64,000 bases of DNA from assembly GCF_004363725.1 (NCBI RefSeq), contig NZ_SNZF01000021.1, positions 20,978 to 84,977 on the forward strand, written 5' to 3'. Shown in pieces: positions 36,772 to 46,556 of the stretch. The stretch is from Aquamicrobium defluvii. Lineage in GTDB: Bacteria > Pseudomonadota > Alphaproteobacteria > Rhizobiales > Rhizobiaceae. Each line of letters begins with the position of its first letter. Positions within the stretch are counted from its first letter, which is position 1. The translations under genes and the position numbers were made by a program. Below the pieces are notes generated by a model that saw only the letters and a program-made list of their open reading frames with translations, made no database searches and was not told where the DNA came from.

Positions 36772-39700
36772 TCCTCTCCCCCGTCACCCGCGCCATCGCC
36801 ACCGGCCGACCATTCCAGCACGCGCGCCAGATGGTCGTAGTCGCCATCCGTCTCGCCCTCGCGGAAGGGCAGCGCCCGCGACAGATAGCCGGTGGCCGGA
36901 TTGGCGTAGTGGTGGAGCAGCTTTTCCAGCCGCGCCCACGCATCCTCGCCAAGCTCCGTGCCGGAGCGGATCGCCTTGCCGTGCCTGAGGATGGATTCCT
37001 GTTCCACCTCGCCATTGGCGCGCAGGCGGATGAAGGCGAGGTCGGCAGGCTCACGGTTGCCGAGATCGCGGAACGAACCGCGCCTCAGCAGCGCGGCTTC
37101 CAGCGCGAGCTGTGGCGCAAGCAGCGTGTGCGCCTGCACCCTGGAAGGCGAGGAGCCCGTCTTGTAGTCGAGAATGTCGGCCATGTTCCCGGTCAACAGG
37201 TCGACGCGGTCGGCATAGCCCGACAGCGTGACGCCGGTTGCGCCGACGACCGTTTTTTCGGCCCGCGCCTCGGCATGGCGCGACTTGACGTCGGAGCGGC
37301 CACGCTCCCACGCGATGATGTTTCCCGCCAGCGTCTCGAAGCGCGGCCACCACACCGCCTCGACATCCTGTGGCAGTTCGGCTTCGGCAAAGCAGTCGCG
37401 GCCGGTCTGCACCAGCTTTTCCAGCGCATCCGGCGCGGCAGGATCGGCCTGCATGGAAAAGCGGTGCAGGATGGCGTGGAACAGCGTGCCGCGCTCGGCC
37501 GCCCCCGGATCGCGGATCACCGGGTCGAGCGCATGGAGGCCGAGGATGCGGCGGGCATAGACGGCGTAGGGGTCGCGCCGCAGCGTCTCGATCTCCGTCA
37601 CCGAAAAATGCTTCGGGCGAATCTCTATGGGTGGTTTGGGGCAGGGGCGCGCGGCGAAGTCGACGCGCGGCGCGTCATCCAGCGTGCGCGCCCATGAAAG
37701 CAATTGGTCGCCGCGCCGGCGCAGGATGGCGGCATGGTCCTTGCCGGTGAAGGTGAGCAGGCGTTGCAGCCAGCGCGATGGCACGGCCGGCGCATCGCCG
37801 GAGCGCAGCGCCCGCGCCAGCACCACCTTTTGCGTGCCCATCGCCATCTGGAAATCGTGCGCGGCAAGGCCGATGCGCCGCTCCGGCGGTTCGAGATCGA
37901 GCCCGCCCTTCATCAGCCGCGACATGAAGCGGTCGCTCTCGGGCTTGCGCGGCCACACCCCTTCGTTGAGCCCGCCGACGACCAGCGTATCCACATGCTG
38001 AAGCCGTGCCTCCAGCGCGCCCCATATCGCGATAGCGCGGTCCGTGCCCTGCCGCGGCTTCACCGTTTCGGGGGCGAGCAGGGCGTCCAGCACGTCCGGC
38101 CATTCGTCGGCGCCGAAGGTGAAGGGCGAGTGCGCCGCCACCAGATCGCGCAGCAACTGCGCCAGCTTCTGGCCGGCATCGCCGGCATAAAAGGCTGTCA
38201 CGCTGCCGTCTGCATGGCGGCCAAGCGCTTCCAGCGCCTTCGTGCTCGCCTCGGCGTATTGGGGCACACCAAGGTCGGAGCGCCCGCGCAGTTCGAGCAG
38301 GGGCTCGAGCGCCTCGACCAGCTTGCGGACGATGGCGATCGCTTCCTCGATGCGCCGCGCCGGAAACCGCGCGAACCAGAACGGCTCGCGCCCGCCGTCG
38401 CCGGGGTCGGCCAGCCGCCGCTCGAACAGGTCGGCAAAACTGGCGATGTCGGGGCGTCCGGTGCCGCCGCGCAGCGCGGCAAGCTCGATCAGTTCGGCCG
38501 CGTGGCGCACGGGCGGGCGCTCCATTCCGAGCGACAGCAGCGGGTGCTTGACCAGCGCCAGCAATGGCAGCGGATCCCCGGGGCGGAAGGCGGCTTGCGC
38601 TGCAAGGCGCAGCAGCGCGGCAGGCGGCGTGTTGGCAAGCGGCGTGCCGCCGGAATCGTCGGCCGTGATGCCGAAGCGCAGCAGTTCGGCCGAGACGCGC
38701 CGGGCGAGCGCCCGGTCGCCCGTCACAAGTGCTGCGCGCTTGCCGGGAACGCTCACGGCATGGCGCAGCGCCACGGCGATGGCGGTGGCCTCGTCGCGCT
38801 CGTTCGGCGCTTCCAGAACGGTCACGCCTTCGAGCGCGGTGGCCATGTCGGCATCGCTGAAGCCTGCGCGTGTCCGTGGCCACAGCTCCGTCGTGTCGGC
38901 CGGGCGCAGCGCTTCGCTGACGATCCGGTTGCGGAGATCAAGCGCCGGTACGGGCGCGCCGAGCGGCGCGATCTCGTCGCGGGCGACGCCGATCTTGCCC
39001 GCCAGCTTGACGAGCCCGTATTGCGGATGGCCGAGAAGCGCCGGCCGCGCCTCCGGGGCGGAGATGGCGGCCAGCGATGCCGCGTCGAGCGCGGCGTCGA
39101 GGCCCGGCAGTACTACAGCCCCGTTCGGCAGGCGGGAAATGACCTTGAGCAGTTCCGCCGTGGCGGGAATCGAGCCGGTCGAGCCGGCGGCGATCACCGG
39201 GCCCGAAGGCGGCCTGGCGAGCAGCCGCCCGGCCTCGAAGCGGATCAGCGCGCTGCGATGCGCGGCGGGGTTGGATCGGTCGCGCTCGGCAAGGATCAGC
39301 GGCCAGTGCCGGCTGGCGATGCCGAGGAAGTCCAGCGTCACCTGCCACCAGCCGGCAAGGTTGCCGGTGACGAGGTCGGCGAGCTTCGCCCAGTCGGACC
39401 CCTCCGTTTCCACCTCGTCCATGAGGTCGGCCAGATCGCGCGCCAGCCAGATGGCGTCGGCGGCGGAGGCCGGCACCATGATCTCCTCGGCGAAACGCGC
39501 CGCCACCTCGGCCGGCAGGCGCTGCTTCCACGCCCGCACCAGAACGGCGAGCAGCAGCAGCCTTTCCGTGGAGGCGATGGGCGGGGCAAGGTCGAGCGCG
39601 GCCGCGCTTTCCGGCGTGTCCGTCTCGAACAGCGCCTCGTCCTCGTCGAACTCGCCGAGCGGCCGCACCGTGGGCAGGATGGCGGCGCGCCCGCCCATCA

Positions 39701-39893
39701 GTTCCATGAACTCGGTGCGCAGCGCGCGCGCGGCGCGCCGCGTCGGCACATAGATGGTGACGTCGGCCAGCGCCAGCGGGTCGCCGTCGAAGCGGAAACC
39801 GGGAACCAGCGTACCCGACAGCAGCGCCTCGGCCAGTGTCGGCAGGAAAGGCGCTCCGGGCGGGATCGAGAAGACGCGCGGCGCGCTTCTCAT
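36768..39893 (-). CDS. addB: double-strand break repair protein AddB
   Basis: 1041 aa partner of AddA. The N-terminal domain begins with VFSIPPGAPFLPTLAEALL and IYVPTRRAARALR, without a clear Walker A, as is usual for alphaproteobacterial AddB. The C-terminal nuclease carries AERGTLFHAILHRF and DILDYKTGSSPSRVQ. Its ends overlap both neighbours by 4 bp (ATGA), so the nucleotidyltransferase-addB-addA genes form a coupled translational unit. Confidence 0.95.
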   Translation of the reverse strand: MRSAPRVFSIPPGAPFLPTLAEALLSGTLVPGFRFDGDPLALADVTIYVPTRRAARALRTEFMELMGGRAAILPTVRPLGEFDEDEALFETDTPESAAALDLAPPIASTERLLLLAVLVRAWKQRLPAEVAARFAEEIMVPASAADAIWLARDLADLMDEVETEGSDWAKLADLVTGNLAGWWQVTLDFLGIASRHWPLILAERDRSNPAAHRSALIRFEAGRLLARPPSGPVIAAGSTGSIPATAELLKVISRLPNGAVVLPGLDAALDAASLAAISAPEARPALLGHPQYGLVKLAGKIGVARDEIAPLGAPVPALDLRNRIVSEALRPADTTELWPRTRAGFSDADMATALEGVTVLEAPNERDEATAIAVALRHAVSVPGKRAALVTGDRALARRVSAELLRFGITADDSGGTPLANTPPAALLRLAAQAAFRPGDPLPLLALVKHPLLSLGMERPPVRHAAELIELAALRGGTGRPDIASFADLFERRLADPGDGGREPFWFARFPARRIEEAIAIVRKLVEALEPLLELRGRSDLGVPQYAEASTKALEALGRHADGSVTAFYAGDAGQKLAQLLRDLVAAHSPFTFGADEWPDVLDALLAPETVKPRQGTDRAIAIWGALEARLQHVDTLVVGGLNEGVWPRKPESDRFMSRLMKGGLDLEPPERRIGLAAHDFQMAMGTQKVVLARALRSGDAPAVPSRWLQRLLTFTGKDHAAILRRRGDQLLSWARTLDDAPRVDFAARPCPKPPIEIRPKHFSVTEIETLRRDPYAVYARRILGLHALDPVIRDPGAAERGTLFHAILHRFSMQADPAAPDALEKLVQTGRDCFAEAELPQDVEAVWWPRFETLAGNIIAWERGRSDVKSRHAEARAEKTVVGATGVTLSGYADRVDLLTGNMADILDYKTGSSPSRVQAHTLLAPQLALEAALLRRGSFRDLGNREPADLAFIRLRANGEVEQESILRHGKAIRSGTELGEDAWARLEKLLHHYANPATGYLSRALPFREGETDGDYDHLARVLEWSAGGDGAGDGGEE

Positions 39894-40615
39894 GCCGCCC
39901 CGACCGGGAATTTCCGGATAGCCGCTTCGGCAGGTGCGATGGCGTCCGGCGTGCCGACCGTGATCCAGTGGCCGTCCATCGCCATGCCGAACAGGCGGCC
40001 AGCTTCAATCGCACGGTCGAAATAGAGGTTGAGCGAATGCGGTTGCGCCTCCGCCCCGGCGAAGATGCGCGGATGGACGATGCCGGCGCCGCCATAGATC
40101 AGGCCGGCGGGATGGTTGCGCCCGCGCGCCAGCCTGCCGTCTTCACCGATCAGGAAGTCGGTGCCGCCGCTGTGGCCGGTGGCATTCGCCGGATCGGCGA
40201 GCATGAGCAAAATGTCCATGCGCCCATCGTCCCACGTCGCGGCCAGCCGCTCAAGCTCGGGCGTGCCGCGGTCGATCCAGAAGGTGTCGGCATTGAGGAT
40301 GTAGAACGGGCCGGGGCCCAGCTCCGGCAGCGCGCGGACGATGCCGCCGGCGCTGTCGAGCAGCCTGTCGCTCTCGTCGGAAATGACGATGCGGGGCTTC
40401 TGGTACCCGGCGACATGCGCTGCGATCATGGAACCCAGATGGTGGACATTGACCACGGCCCTTTCGACGCCCGCCCCGGCCAGCGCATCCAGCCCGCGGT
40501 CGAGCAGCGTGCGCCCGGCGATCTCCACCAGCGGCTTCGGCAGCGTGTCGGTGATCGGGCGCATGCGCGTGCCGAGCCCGGCGGCGAGAACCATCGCTGT
40601 CTTCGGACCCGTCAC
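39890..40615 (-). CDS. nucleotidyltransferase, MurNAc-1-phosphate uridylyltransferase (MurU)-like
   Basis: 241 aa Rossmann nucleotidyltransferase with AMVLAAGLGTRMRPITDTLPKPL (nucleotide loop and catalytic Lys) and NADTFWID for metal binding. It directly follows a gene whose C-terminal half resembles AmgK. In Pseudomonas AmgK phosphorylates MurNAc at C1 and MurU uridylylates it, a recycling route that bypasses de novo UDP-MurNAc synthesis. The pairing supports MurU, but other NDP-sugar pyrophosphorylases share these motifs. It overlaps both neighbours by 4 bp. Confidence 0.85.
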   Translation of the reverse strand: MTGPKTAMVLAAGLGTRMRPITDTLPKPLVEIAGRTLLDRGLDALAGAGVERAVVNVHHLGSMIAAHVAGYQKPRIVISDESDRLLDSAGGIVRALPELGPGPFYILNADTFWIDRGTPELERLAATWDDGRMDILLMLADPANATGHSGGTDFLIGEDGRLARGRNHPAGLIYGGAGIVHPRIFAGAEAQPHSLNLYFDRAIEAGRLFGMAMDGHWITVGTPDAIAPAEAAIRKFPVGAA

Positions 40616-42120
40616 AGCTCGCGCTCCTCCAGAAAGCCCTGCTCCTCGTAGAAGGCGCGCATGGAAGCCAGCGCCGGATGGGCGAGCGCTCGGCGCAGAT
40701 AGTCGCGGATGCGCGGCAGGTGCTTCAGATAGCCGGGCTTGCCGTCGCGGCGATGCAGGCGCACGAAGATGCCGAGGATCTTCGAGTTCCGCTGCGCCGC
40801 CATCAGCGCATAGGCTTCGAGGAAAGCAGCTTCATCGAAAGGCCCGGCAGCGCGCCGCCGGGCAAGATAGGCATCCACCGTCGCCTGCTCGACATCGCGC
40901 GGCACGGTTGCGCGCGCATCCATGGCGAGCGAGGCGAGATCGTAGGCAGTCGGGCCGATCAGCGCATCCTGAAAATCGATGATGCCCAGCCGGTCGTGCC
41001 CGCTGCGTTCGGCCCGCCAGATCAGGTTCGGCGAATGATAGTCGCGCTGCATCAGCGTGGGTTCAAAACCTTCGATGCGGTCGAGTGCGGCGTTCCATTC
41101 CCGCCGGTAGCGGGCGCGCAGCGCCTCGTCGGCCGGCTTGCCGGTCACGGCCGGCACATACCAGTCGACCAGCAGGTCGACCTCGATCAGCATGGCGTCG
41201 CGGTCGAAGGGCGGCACCTCGTAAATAACACCGGGCGCCAGTTCGATGCGGGCTGACCACGGACGGCCATGCATGTCGGCCAGCAGTTCGGCGGCGGCGG
41301 CATAGCGTTCGGCGATGGGATTGCGCGCCTCGTCCAGCACGCCCGCGCTGCCCAGATGCTCGATCAGCAGGAAGCCGTTGTCGAGGTCCTGTGCGTAAAT
41401 CTCCGGGGCGCAGATGCCGGCCTCGCGCAGCACCTTGTCGATGGCGACAAAGGCGGCAACGGTCTTCGAGGTATGGGCGATCTCGGCATAGGGCTTGCCG
41501 TCGCGCACCGGCGGGCCCATTACCAGCGGCGGCGAGTTCATAAGGATGCGCTGGGCTCCCTCCAGCCGCACCGTCTCGTAGGAGCGGGCCGAGGCATCGC
41601 CCGTCAGATGGCGGCGCTGCGCGCTGCCCCAGCCGGCGTCTGCCAGGAAGGCGCGCATGGCGAGGGATCGCCCGATCCGCGCCATTGCCTCGCCGCTGCC
41701 GGAAATGTGCCCGCGGCGGCCTTCGCCCTCATGCACAAGCTCCACAGCTATGGCCGCGCGGGGCAGGCGACTGCCGGCGCGTTCCGGCCATTCCACCAGC
41801 GCCACCCCTTCGGCAATCGCTTCCCCGAAGCCGAGCTCGTCCAGCTCGTCCTCATGACCGAGGCGATAGAGGTCGAAATGGTGCACCGGAAAGCGCGTTT
41901 CGTAGCTTTGCACCAGCGTGAAGGTGGGGCTCGGCACTTCCAGCGCTTCATCGTCGGCAAGGGCGCGGATCAGGGCGCGCGCCAGCGTGGATTTTCCTGC
42001 GCCGAGATCGCCTTGCAGGGCCAGCACGTCGCCCGGACGCACGGCCATGGCGAGGTCTTCGCCCAGCCGCCGTGTCGCGGCCTCGTCGTCAAGCACCACC
42101 TCGATAGGGGAGGCTTCCAT
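40612..42120 (-). CDS. tsaE: fusion: tRNA t6A ATPase TsaE + AmgK-like sugar kinase
   Basis: 502 aa. Residues about 1-150 are TsaE (Walker A ALQGDLGAGKSTLARALI, VPSPTFTLVQSYE, HFDLYRLG), the ATPase of the tRNA threonylcarbamoyladenosine machinery. From about 165 on it is an APH-fold kinase (catalytic LMQRDYHSPNLIWR and GIIDFQDALIGPTAYDL) like AmgK, which phosphorylates MurNAc. This fusion occurs across Rhizobiales. The ATG at 42120 is used; GGAG lies in the last codons of divL. The next gene is MurU-like. Confidence 0.93.
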   Translation of the reverse strand: MEASPIEVVLDDEAATRRLGEDLAMAVRPGDVLALQGDLGAGKSTLARALIRALADDEALEVPSPTFTLVQSYETRFPVHHFDLYRLGHEDELDELGFGEAIAEGVALVEWPERAGSRLPRAAIAVELVHEGEGRRGHISGSGEAMARIGRSLAMRAFLADAGWGSAQRRHLTGDASARSYETVRLEGAQRILMNSPPLVMGPPVRDGKPYAEIAHTSKTVAAFVAIDKVLREAGICAPEIYAQDLDNGFLLIEHLGSAGVLDEARNPIAERYAAAAELLADMHGRPWSARIELAPGVIYEVPPFDRDAMLIEVDLLVDWYVPAVTGKPADEALRARYRREWNAALDRIEGFEPTLMQRDYHSPNLIWRAERSGHDRLGIIDFQDALIGPTAYDLASLAMDARATVPRDVEQATVDAYLARRRAAGPFDEAAFLEAYALMAAQRNSKILGIFVRLHRRDGKPGYLKHLPRIRDYLRRALAHPALASMRAFYEEQGFLEEREL

Positions 42121-42127
42121 GCCGGGG

Positions 42128-44680
42128 CTACTCCGCAGCGTCGCGCATATCCGCCGGCGTGTCGGGGAAGGTGCAGACAACCGTGGTCCCCTCGCCGGAG
42201 CCGGTCTCGATGCGCACATCGCCGCCATGCAGTTCGACGAAGCTCTTCACGATGGAGAGACCGAGGCCCGCGCCGCGCCGGCGTCCGCCGTTCACGCGCG
42301 ATTCGAAGCGGTGGAACACGAGGTCCAGTACATCGGGCGGCATGCCCGGCCCGTCGTCATGCACGGCGAATTCGACACCTGCGGCAAGCTGCCGGCAGGT
42401 GAGGCGCACGGCGCTGCCTTCCGGCGCGTAGTTCGCGGCGTTGGTGAGCAGGTTGTAGAGGATCTGGCGCACCCGCACCTCGTCGCCCCTGAAGCTCTTC
42501 GGCGCGGCCGAGGCATCCACCTCCAGCCGGATCGCATGGTCCTGTAACCGCTCGGAAACCAGCTCGGCGGCGGCCGTGATGGCGTTGGCCACGTCGACCT
42601 CTGTGATGTCGAGCTGCATGATGCCGGCATCGACGGTGGCGAGATCGAGAATGTCGTTGACGATGGTGAGCAGCACCGACGACGACGAGCCGATATGCTC
42701 CACATATTCGCGCTGGCGCGGCGACAGCGGCCCCGTGGCCGGCAGCGACAGCAGTTCGGTGAAGCCGATGATGTTGGTGAGCGGCGAGCGCAGCTCGTAG
42801 GACACGTGCTGCACGAAGTCGTTCTTGATCTGGTCGGACTTCAGCAGCGCCTCGTTCTTTTCCTTCAGCGCCCGCTCGACATTGACGCTGTCGGTGACGT
42901 CGACGAATGTGGTCATCACCTGCCCGTTGGGCAGGTGGATGACGGCATAGCGCAGCACGCTTCCGGAATTCAGCTCCACCAGCCCGTGCCAGTTGCGGCG
43001 CTCCTCGTCGAAACCGGTGATGGCGGCGACGAAGCCGCCCCAGGGGCTGTCCTTGGCCCGGCTGTCGCAGATCGCGCGGATCGAGGCGACATGGACATTC
43101 GGCTGCACGATGCTGTCGTCCAGTTCCCACAGCGCTGAGAAGGCCGGGTTGGAAAGGCGCAGGCGTCCGTCCGGTCCGAACACGGCCACGCCTTCGGCCA
43201 GATTGTCGAGCGTCTCGCCCTGAACGCGCACGGCGGTCTGGTAGCGGCTTTCCAGATCGATCTTCTCGGTCAGGTTCTCGAACAGCCAGGTCACGCCGCC
43301 CTTGGGCTGCGGGTTGGCGACGACGCGGATCGTCTTGCCGTCCGGCAGATGCCACCAGTGCTCCTGCGTCTCCACGGCGCGATAGGCGCAGAGCAGGTTT
43401 TCCTTCCAGCGCCGCCATTCCGGCTGCTCGGCGATCTTGCCCTCGCTGCGCAGCCGGTCGAGCAGCAGCGCATTGTCTGGCGCGCTGTTGAGGAAGGGCA
43501 GGTCGAGCGCCCACAGCTTCTGGAATGCCTGGTTGAAGAAGCGCAGTTTCTGTTCGGTGTCGAAGATGGCCACGGCGGTGTTGAGATGGTCGAGCGTGTC
43601 GGCGTGATTGCGCACGGTGCGCTCATATTCCTCGCGCAGCGCTTCCACGTCGCTGACGTCGCAGGCAAGGCCGGCCGACCCGCGCGGTCCGCTGTAGTCG
43701 GTGACGGCGAACTGGCGCCGGTCGCCCGAGATGACCGTGGAAAGCTTCTGGACGAACACCGGGCTGACGCGATGCTCCTCGGCGATTGCGGCCCGTCCGC
43801 GGTCGCCGAGAAATTCCTTGCCGTCCCGCACCGCGTCCCCCGCGCTCGGCGCCTCGACCGCGCCTGCATAGGCCCGGTTGGTCCATTTCAGCCTGCCGTT
43901 CTCGTCGCGCAGCCAGGCGGGCATGTCGAGAGCGTCGAGCAGGCCGATGACGGTTTCATGGTCGCTTGCAAGCCGCTCGTTTTCCAGCCTCAGGCGGGCA
44001 TGGGCGCGCTGGCTTTCCGAAAGGGAGAGGAAACGCACGAGCGTGTGCGTCGCCGCCTTGCGGCCCTGGACTTCCAGCGGCGCGCCGCCATGGGTCTCGA
44101 CGGCGATGTCGAAGGCCGTGCCCTTTTCGCGCAGCGCGGCGATGCCGCGTTCGAGCGCGGCCGCCGAGCGCGGCGCCAGCCAGCGTCCGAAGGCGAGGAA
44201 TGCCGCGCGCTCTTCCGGCGCTCCGGCTTCGGGCGACAGCGAGCCGATCAGTTCGGGTTTCTGGTTGTCGCCGGCCCACACGACGATGCGCTGGTCGCGC
44301 AGGTTGAGCATGGCCTCCGAGCGTTGCAGGGCTGCGTTGACGTCGGCGATGCGGGCCCGCAACTGGGCGTTTTCGGTCGCCGTGCGCTGGCGTTCGCGGA
44401 TCAGAACGATCGCGGAGATCAGCGCGGCCCCCATGACGCCGACCGACAGCGCGAGCTGGATGACGTCCGAAGTGCCGATCGGCATGGCCGCGCGCGTGGC
44501 CGATTGCGCACCGGCGTTCAGCGTGGCGAGGGGGAGCGTGAGGGCGCAGGACCCGAGCAGCAGGCCAAGCCGCCCCCGCGCGCGAAGCCGCCAGCCCACA
44601 GACGGACAATCCCCGTCCCTGGAATCGCTATGGCCGCCGGCAACGGCCTGTCCCGCCCGAAGCGGGTTTTCCCCCGGCAT
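42128..44680 (-). CDS. divL: DivL-type PAS sensor pseudokinase (Tyr in place of phospho-acceptor His)
   Basis: 850 aa. Two N-terminal membrane helices (LGLLLGSCALTLPLATL; VIQLALSVGVMGAALISAIVLI), coiled coil, several PAS repeats (e.g. TAVAIFDTEQKLRFFNQAF; GVAVFGPDGRLRLSNPAF), HisKA and HATPase. The dimerisation motif reads VSYELRSPL: Tyr628 (codon 42797-42799) replaces the conserved His, the hallmark of Caulobacter DivL. The ATPase domain keeps LYNLLTNAANYAPEG and GAGLGLSIVKSFVELHGG. DivL controls CckA-CtrA cell-cycle signalling at the pole. The ATG at 44680 has GGAGAGG upstream. Confidence 0.88.
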   Translation of the reverse strand: MPGENPLRAGQAVAGGHSDSRDGDCPSVGWRLRARGRLGLLLGSCALTLPLATLNAGAQSATRAAMPIGTSDVIQLALSVGVMGAALISAIVLIRERQRTATENAQLRARIADVNAALQRSEAMLNLRDQRIVVWAGDNQKPELIGSLSPEAGAPEERAAFLAFGRWLAPRSAAALERGIAALREKGTAFDIAVETHGGAPLEVQGRKAATHTLVRFLSLSESQRAHARLRLENERLASDHETVIGLLDALDMPAWLRDENGRLKWTNRAYAGAVEAPSAGDAVRDGKEFLGDRGRAAIAEEHRVSPVFVQKLSTVISGDRRQFAVTDYSGPRGSAGLACDVSDVEALREEYERTVRNHADTLDHLNTAVAIFDTEQKLRFFNQAFQKLWALDLPFLNSAPDNALLLDRLRSEGKIAEQPEWRRWKENLLCAYRAVETQEHWWHLPDGKTIRVVANPQPKGGVTWLFENLTEKIDLESRYQTAVRVQGETLDNLAEGVAVFGPDGRLRLSNPAFSALWELDDSIVQPNVHVASIRAICDSRAKDSPWGGFVAAITGFDEERRNWHGLVELNSGSVLRYAVIHLPNGQVMTTFVDVTDSVNVERALKEKNEALLKSDQIKNDFVQHVSYELRSPLTNIIGFTELLSLPATGPLSPRQREYVEHIGSSSSVLLTIVNDILDLATVDAGIMQLDITEVDVANAITAAAELVSERLQDHAIRLEVDASAAPKSFRGDEVRVRQILYNLLTNAANYAPEGSAVRLTCRQLAAGVEFAVHDDGPGMPPDVLDLVFHRFESRVNGGRRRGAGLGLSIVKSFVELHGGDVRIETGSGEGTTVVCTFPDTPADMRDAAE

Positions 44681-44821
44681 GTCGTGGTCCTCTCCGCGCC
44701 CTGTAGAAGGACACCCAGCCGAATACCCCGGCCTGTCGGCCCCGAACCCATGTCCGGCTGAAGCGTCGCGAATCACCTCACAATACCGCCTCGGCGAATC
44801 TGCGTGAAGCACGGTGCCCCG

Positions 44822-44862
44822 CAAAAATAGAGCCGGGCGAAAAGTCAATCGCCCGGCTCTAT
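44822..44862 (-). terminator. intrinsic terminator of ahcY
   Basis: A 14-bp perfect stem (44827-44840 with 44849-44862) around an 8-nt loop, followed on the minus strand by a run of five T. It lies 25 bp past the ahcY stop and separates ahcY from divL. Confidence 0.85.
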
Positions 44863-44886
44863 ATATGGTAGTATTTCAGAGTATGG

Positions 44887-46287
44887 TTAATAGCGGTAGT
44901 GTTCGGGCTTGAACGGACCCTGCGGGGTTACGCCGATATAGGCGGCCTGTTCTTCCGAAAGCGCGGTGAGCTTCGCGCCAAGCTTGTCGAGATGCAGCCG
45001 TGCGACCTTTTCATCGAGGTGCTTGGGCAGCACATAGACCTCGTTCCTGTACTGCTCGCCCTTGGTGAAGAGCTCGATCTGGGCCAGCACCTGATTGGTG
45101 AAGGAGGCCGACATGACGAAGCTGGGATGTCCGGTGGCGTTGCCGAGATTGAGCAGGCGGCCTTCCGAGAGCAGGATCATGCGCTTGCCGTCGGGGAAGG
45201 AGATCATGTCTACCTGCGGCTTCACATTGGTCCACTTCAGATTGCGCAGCGCCGCAACCTGAATCTCGTTGTCGAAATGGCCGATATTGCCGACGATGAC
45301 CATGTCCTTCATCGCGCGCATGTGCTCGATGCGGATCACGTCCTTGTTGCCGGTGGTGGTGATGACGATGTCGGCGGTGGGAGCCGCGTCCTCCAGCGTC
45401 ACCACCTCGTAGCCGTCCATCGCCGCCTGCAGGGCGCAGATCGGATCGACCTCGGTGACCTTGACGCGCGCGCCGGCGCCGGCGAGCGAGGCTGCCGAGC
45501 CCTTGCCCACATCGCCATAACCGCAGACCACGGCAACCTTGCCGGCCATCATCACATCCGTGCCGCGCCGGATGCCGTCGACCAGCGATTCCTTGCAGCC
45601 ATACTTGTTGTCGAACTTGGACTTGGTGACCGAGTCGTTGACGTTGATGGCGGGGAAGGGCAGCAGGCCCTTCTTCTGGAGCTGATAGAGACGGTTCACA
45701 CCGGTGGTGGTTTCTTCGGAAACGCCACGGATCGCCTCGCGCTGCTTCGTGAAGAAGCCGGGCGTTGCCGCCATGCGCTTTTTGATCTGCGCGAAGAGGA
45801 TTTCCTCTTCCTCGCTGCCGGGGTTGGTCAGCACGTCCTCACCGGCTTCGGCGCGCGCACCCAGAAGGATGTACATGGTCGCGTCGCCGCCGTCGTCGAG
45901 GATCATGTTGGAGGGCTCGCCATCCGCCCACTGGAAGATGCGGTCGGTATAGGTCCAGTAGTCCTCCAGCGTCTCGCCCTTGACGGCGAAGACCGGGATG
46001 CCGGCGTCGGCAATGGCGGCGGCGGCATGGTCCTGCGTGGAGAAGATGTTGCAGGAGGCCCAGCGCAGCTCGGCGCCCAGCGCCCTCAGGGTCTCGATCA
46101 GCACCGCGGTCTGGATGGTCATGTGCAGCGAGCCGGTGATGCGCGCGCCCTTCAGCGGCTGGCTCTTGCCGAACTCCTCGCGGCAGGCCATCAGGCCCGG
46201 CATTTCCGTTTCCGCGATCTCGATCTCCTTGCGACCCCAGTCGGCAAGCGAGATGTCGGCGATCACATAATCCTTGTTGGCTGTCAT
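44887..46287 (-). CDS. ahcY: adenosylhomocysteinase
   Basis: 466 aa. It hydrolyses S-adenosylhomocysteine to adenosine and homocysteine with bound NAD. Motifs: [50 protein letters not shown] (NAD fold), and the C-terminal KPEHYRY that closes the NAD site of the partner subunit. It is monocistronic, with its own upstream palindrome and downstream terminator. Confidence 0.98.
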   Translation of the reverse strand: MTANKDYVIADISLADWGRKEIEIAETEMPGLMACREEFGKSQPLKGARITGSLHMTIQTAVLIETLRALGAELRWASCNIFSTQDHAAAAIADAGIPVFAVKGETLEDYWTYTDRIFQWADGEPSNMILDDGGDATMYILLGARAEAGEDVLTNPGSEEEEILFAQIKKRMAATPGFFTKQREAIRGVSEETTTGVNRLYQLQKKGLLPFPAINVNDSVTKSKFDNKYGCKESLVDGIRRGTDVMMAGKVAVVCGYGDVGKGSAASLAGAGARVKVTEVDPICALQAAMDGYEVVTLEDAAPTADIVITTTGNKDVIRIEHMRAMKDMVIVGNIGHFDNEIQVAALRNLKWTNVKPQVDMISFPDGKRMILLSEGRLLNLGNATGHPSFVMSASFTNQVLAQIELFTKGEQYRNEVYVLPKHLDEKVARLHLDKLGAKLTALSEEQAAYIGVTPQGPFKPEHYRY

Positions 46288-46394
46288 GATGGTACTCCGG
46301 TGGAAATCTGTCGGCAGGCTGCCGCGCCGCGAACGCGGCAGGTGGCGAAAAGCTGCCTGCTGACTAGCAGATCGGAGCGATCACGACAACGGAT

Positions 46395-46410
46395 ATAAAG
46401 AAATCTTTAT
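46395..46410 (-). promoter_or_regulatory. ATAAAGA-AA-TCTTTAT palindrome in the ahcY promoter region
   Basis: A perfect 7-2-7 inverted repeat about 108 bp upstream of the ahcY start. It is the only strong AT palindrome in this 270-bp gap. A dimeric winged-helix regulator of the methionine/SAM cycle, such as ArsR-family SahR, is a plausible binder from family knowledge; I cannot confirm its motif here. Confidence 0.55.
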
Positions 46411-46556
46411 CTGTAGATGCTTGAGCGGAGCATGGCCGGGAAAAGCGGATTTTCCATCCGGGAATGGCGATACGCCCGCTGAAGGCGGAAATTTATTCCA
46501 CACACCCCGTCGCCAGCAACCGGCGAAGGCATTGATGACGAGGGCAGGAAGAAAGA

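Noticed and set aside
46288..46556. SAH or SAM riboswitch before ahcY
   Set aside because: GC-rich pairings such as GGCAGG/CCTGCC exist in the leader, but I could not fold them into a known SAH or SAM-II consensus; only the palindrome is reported.
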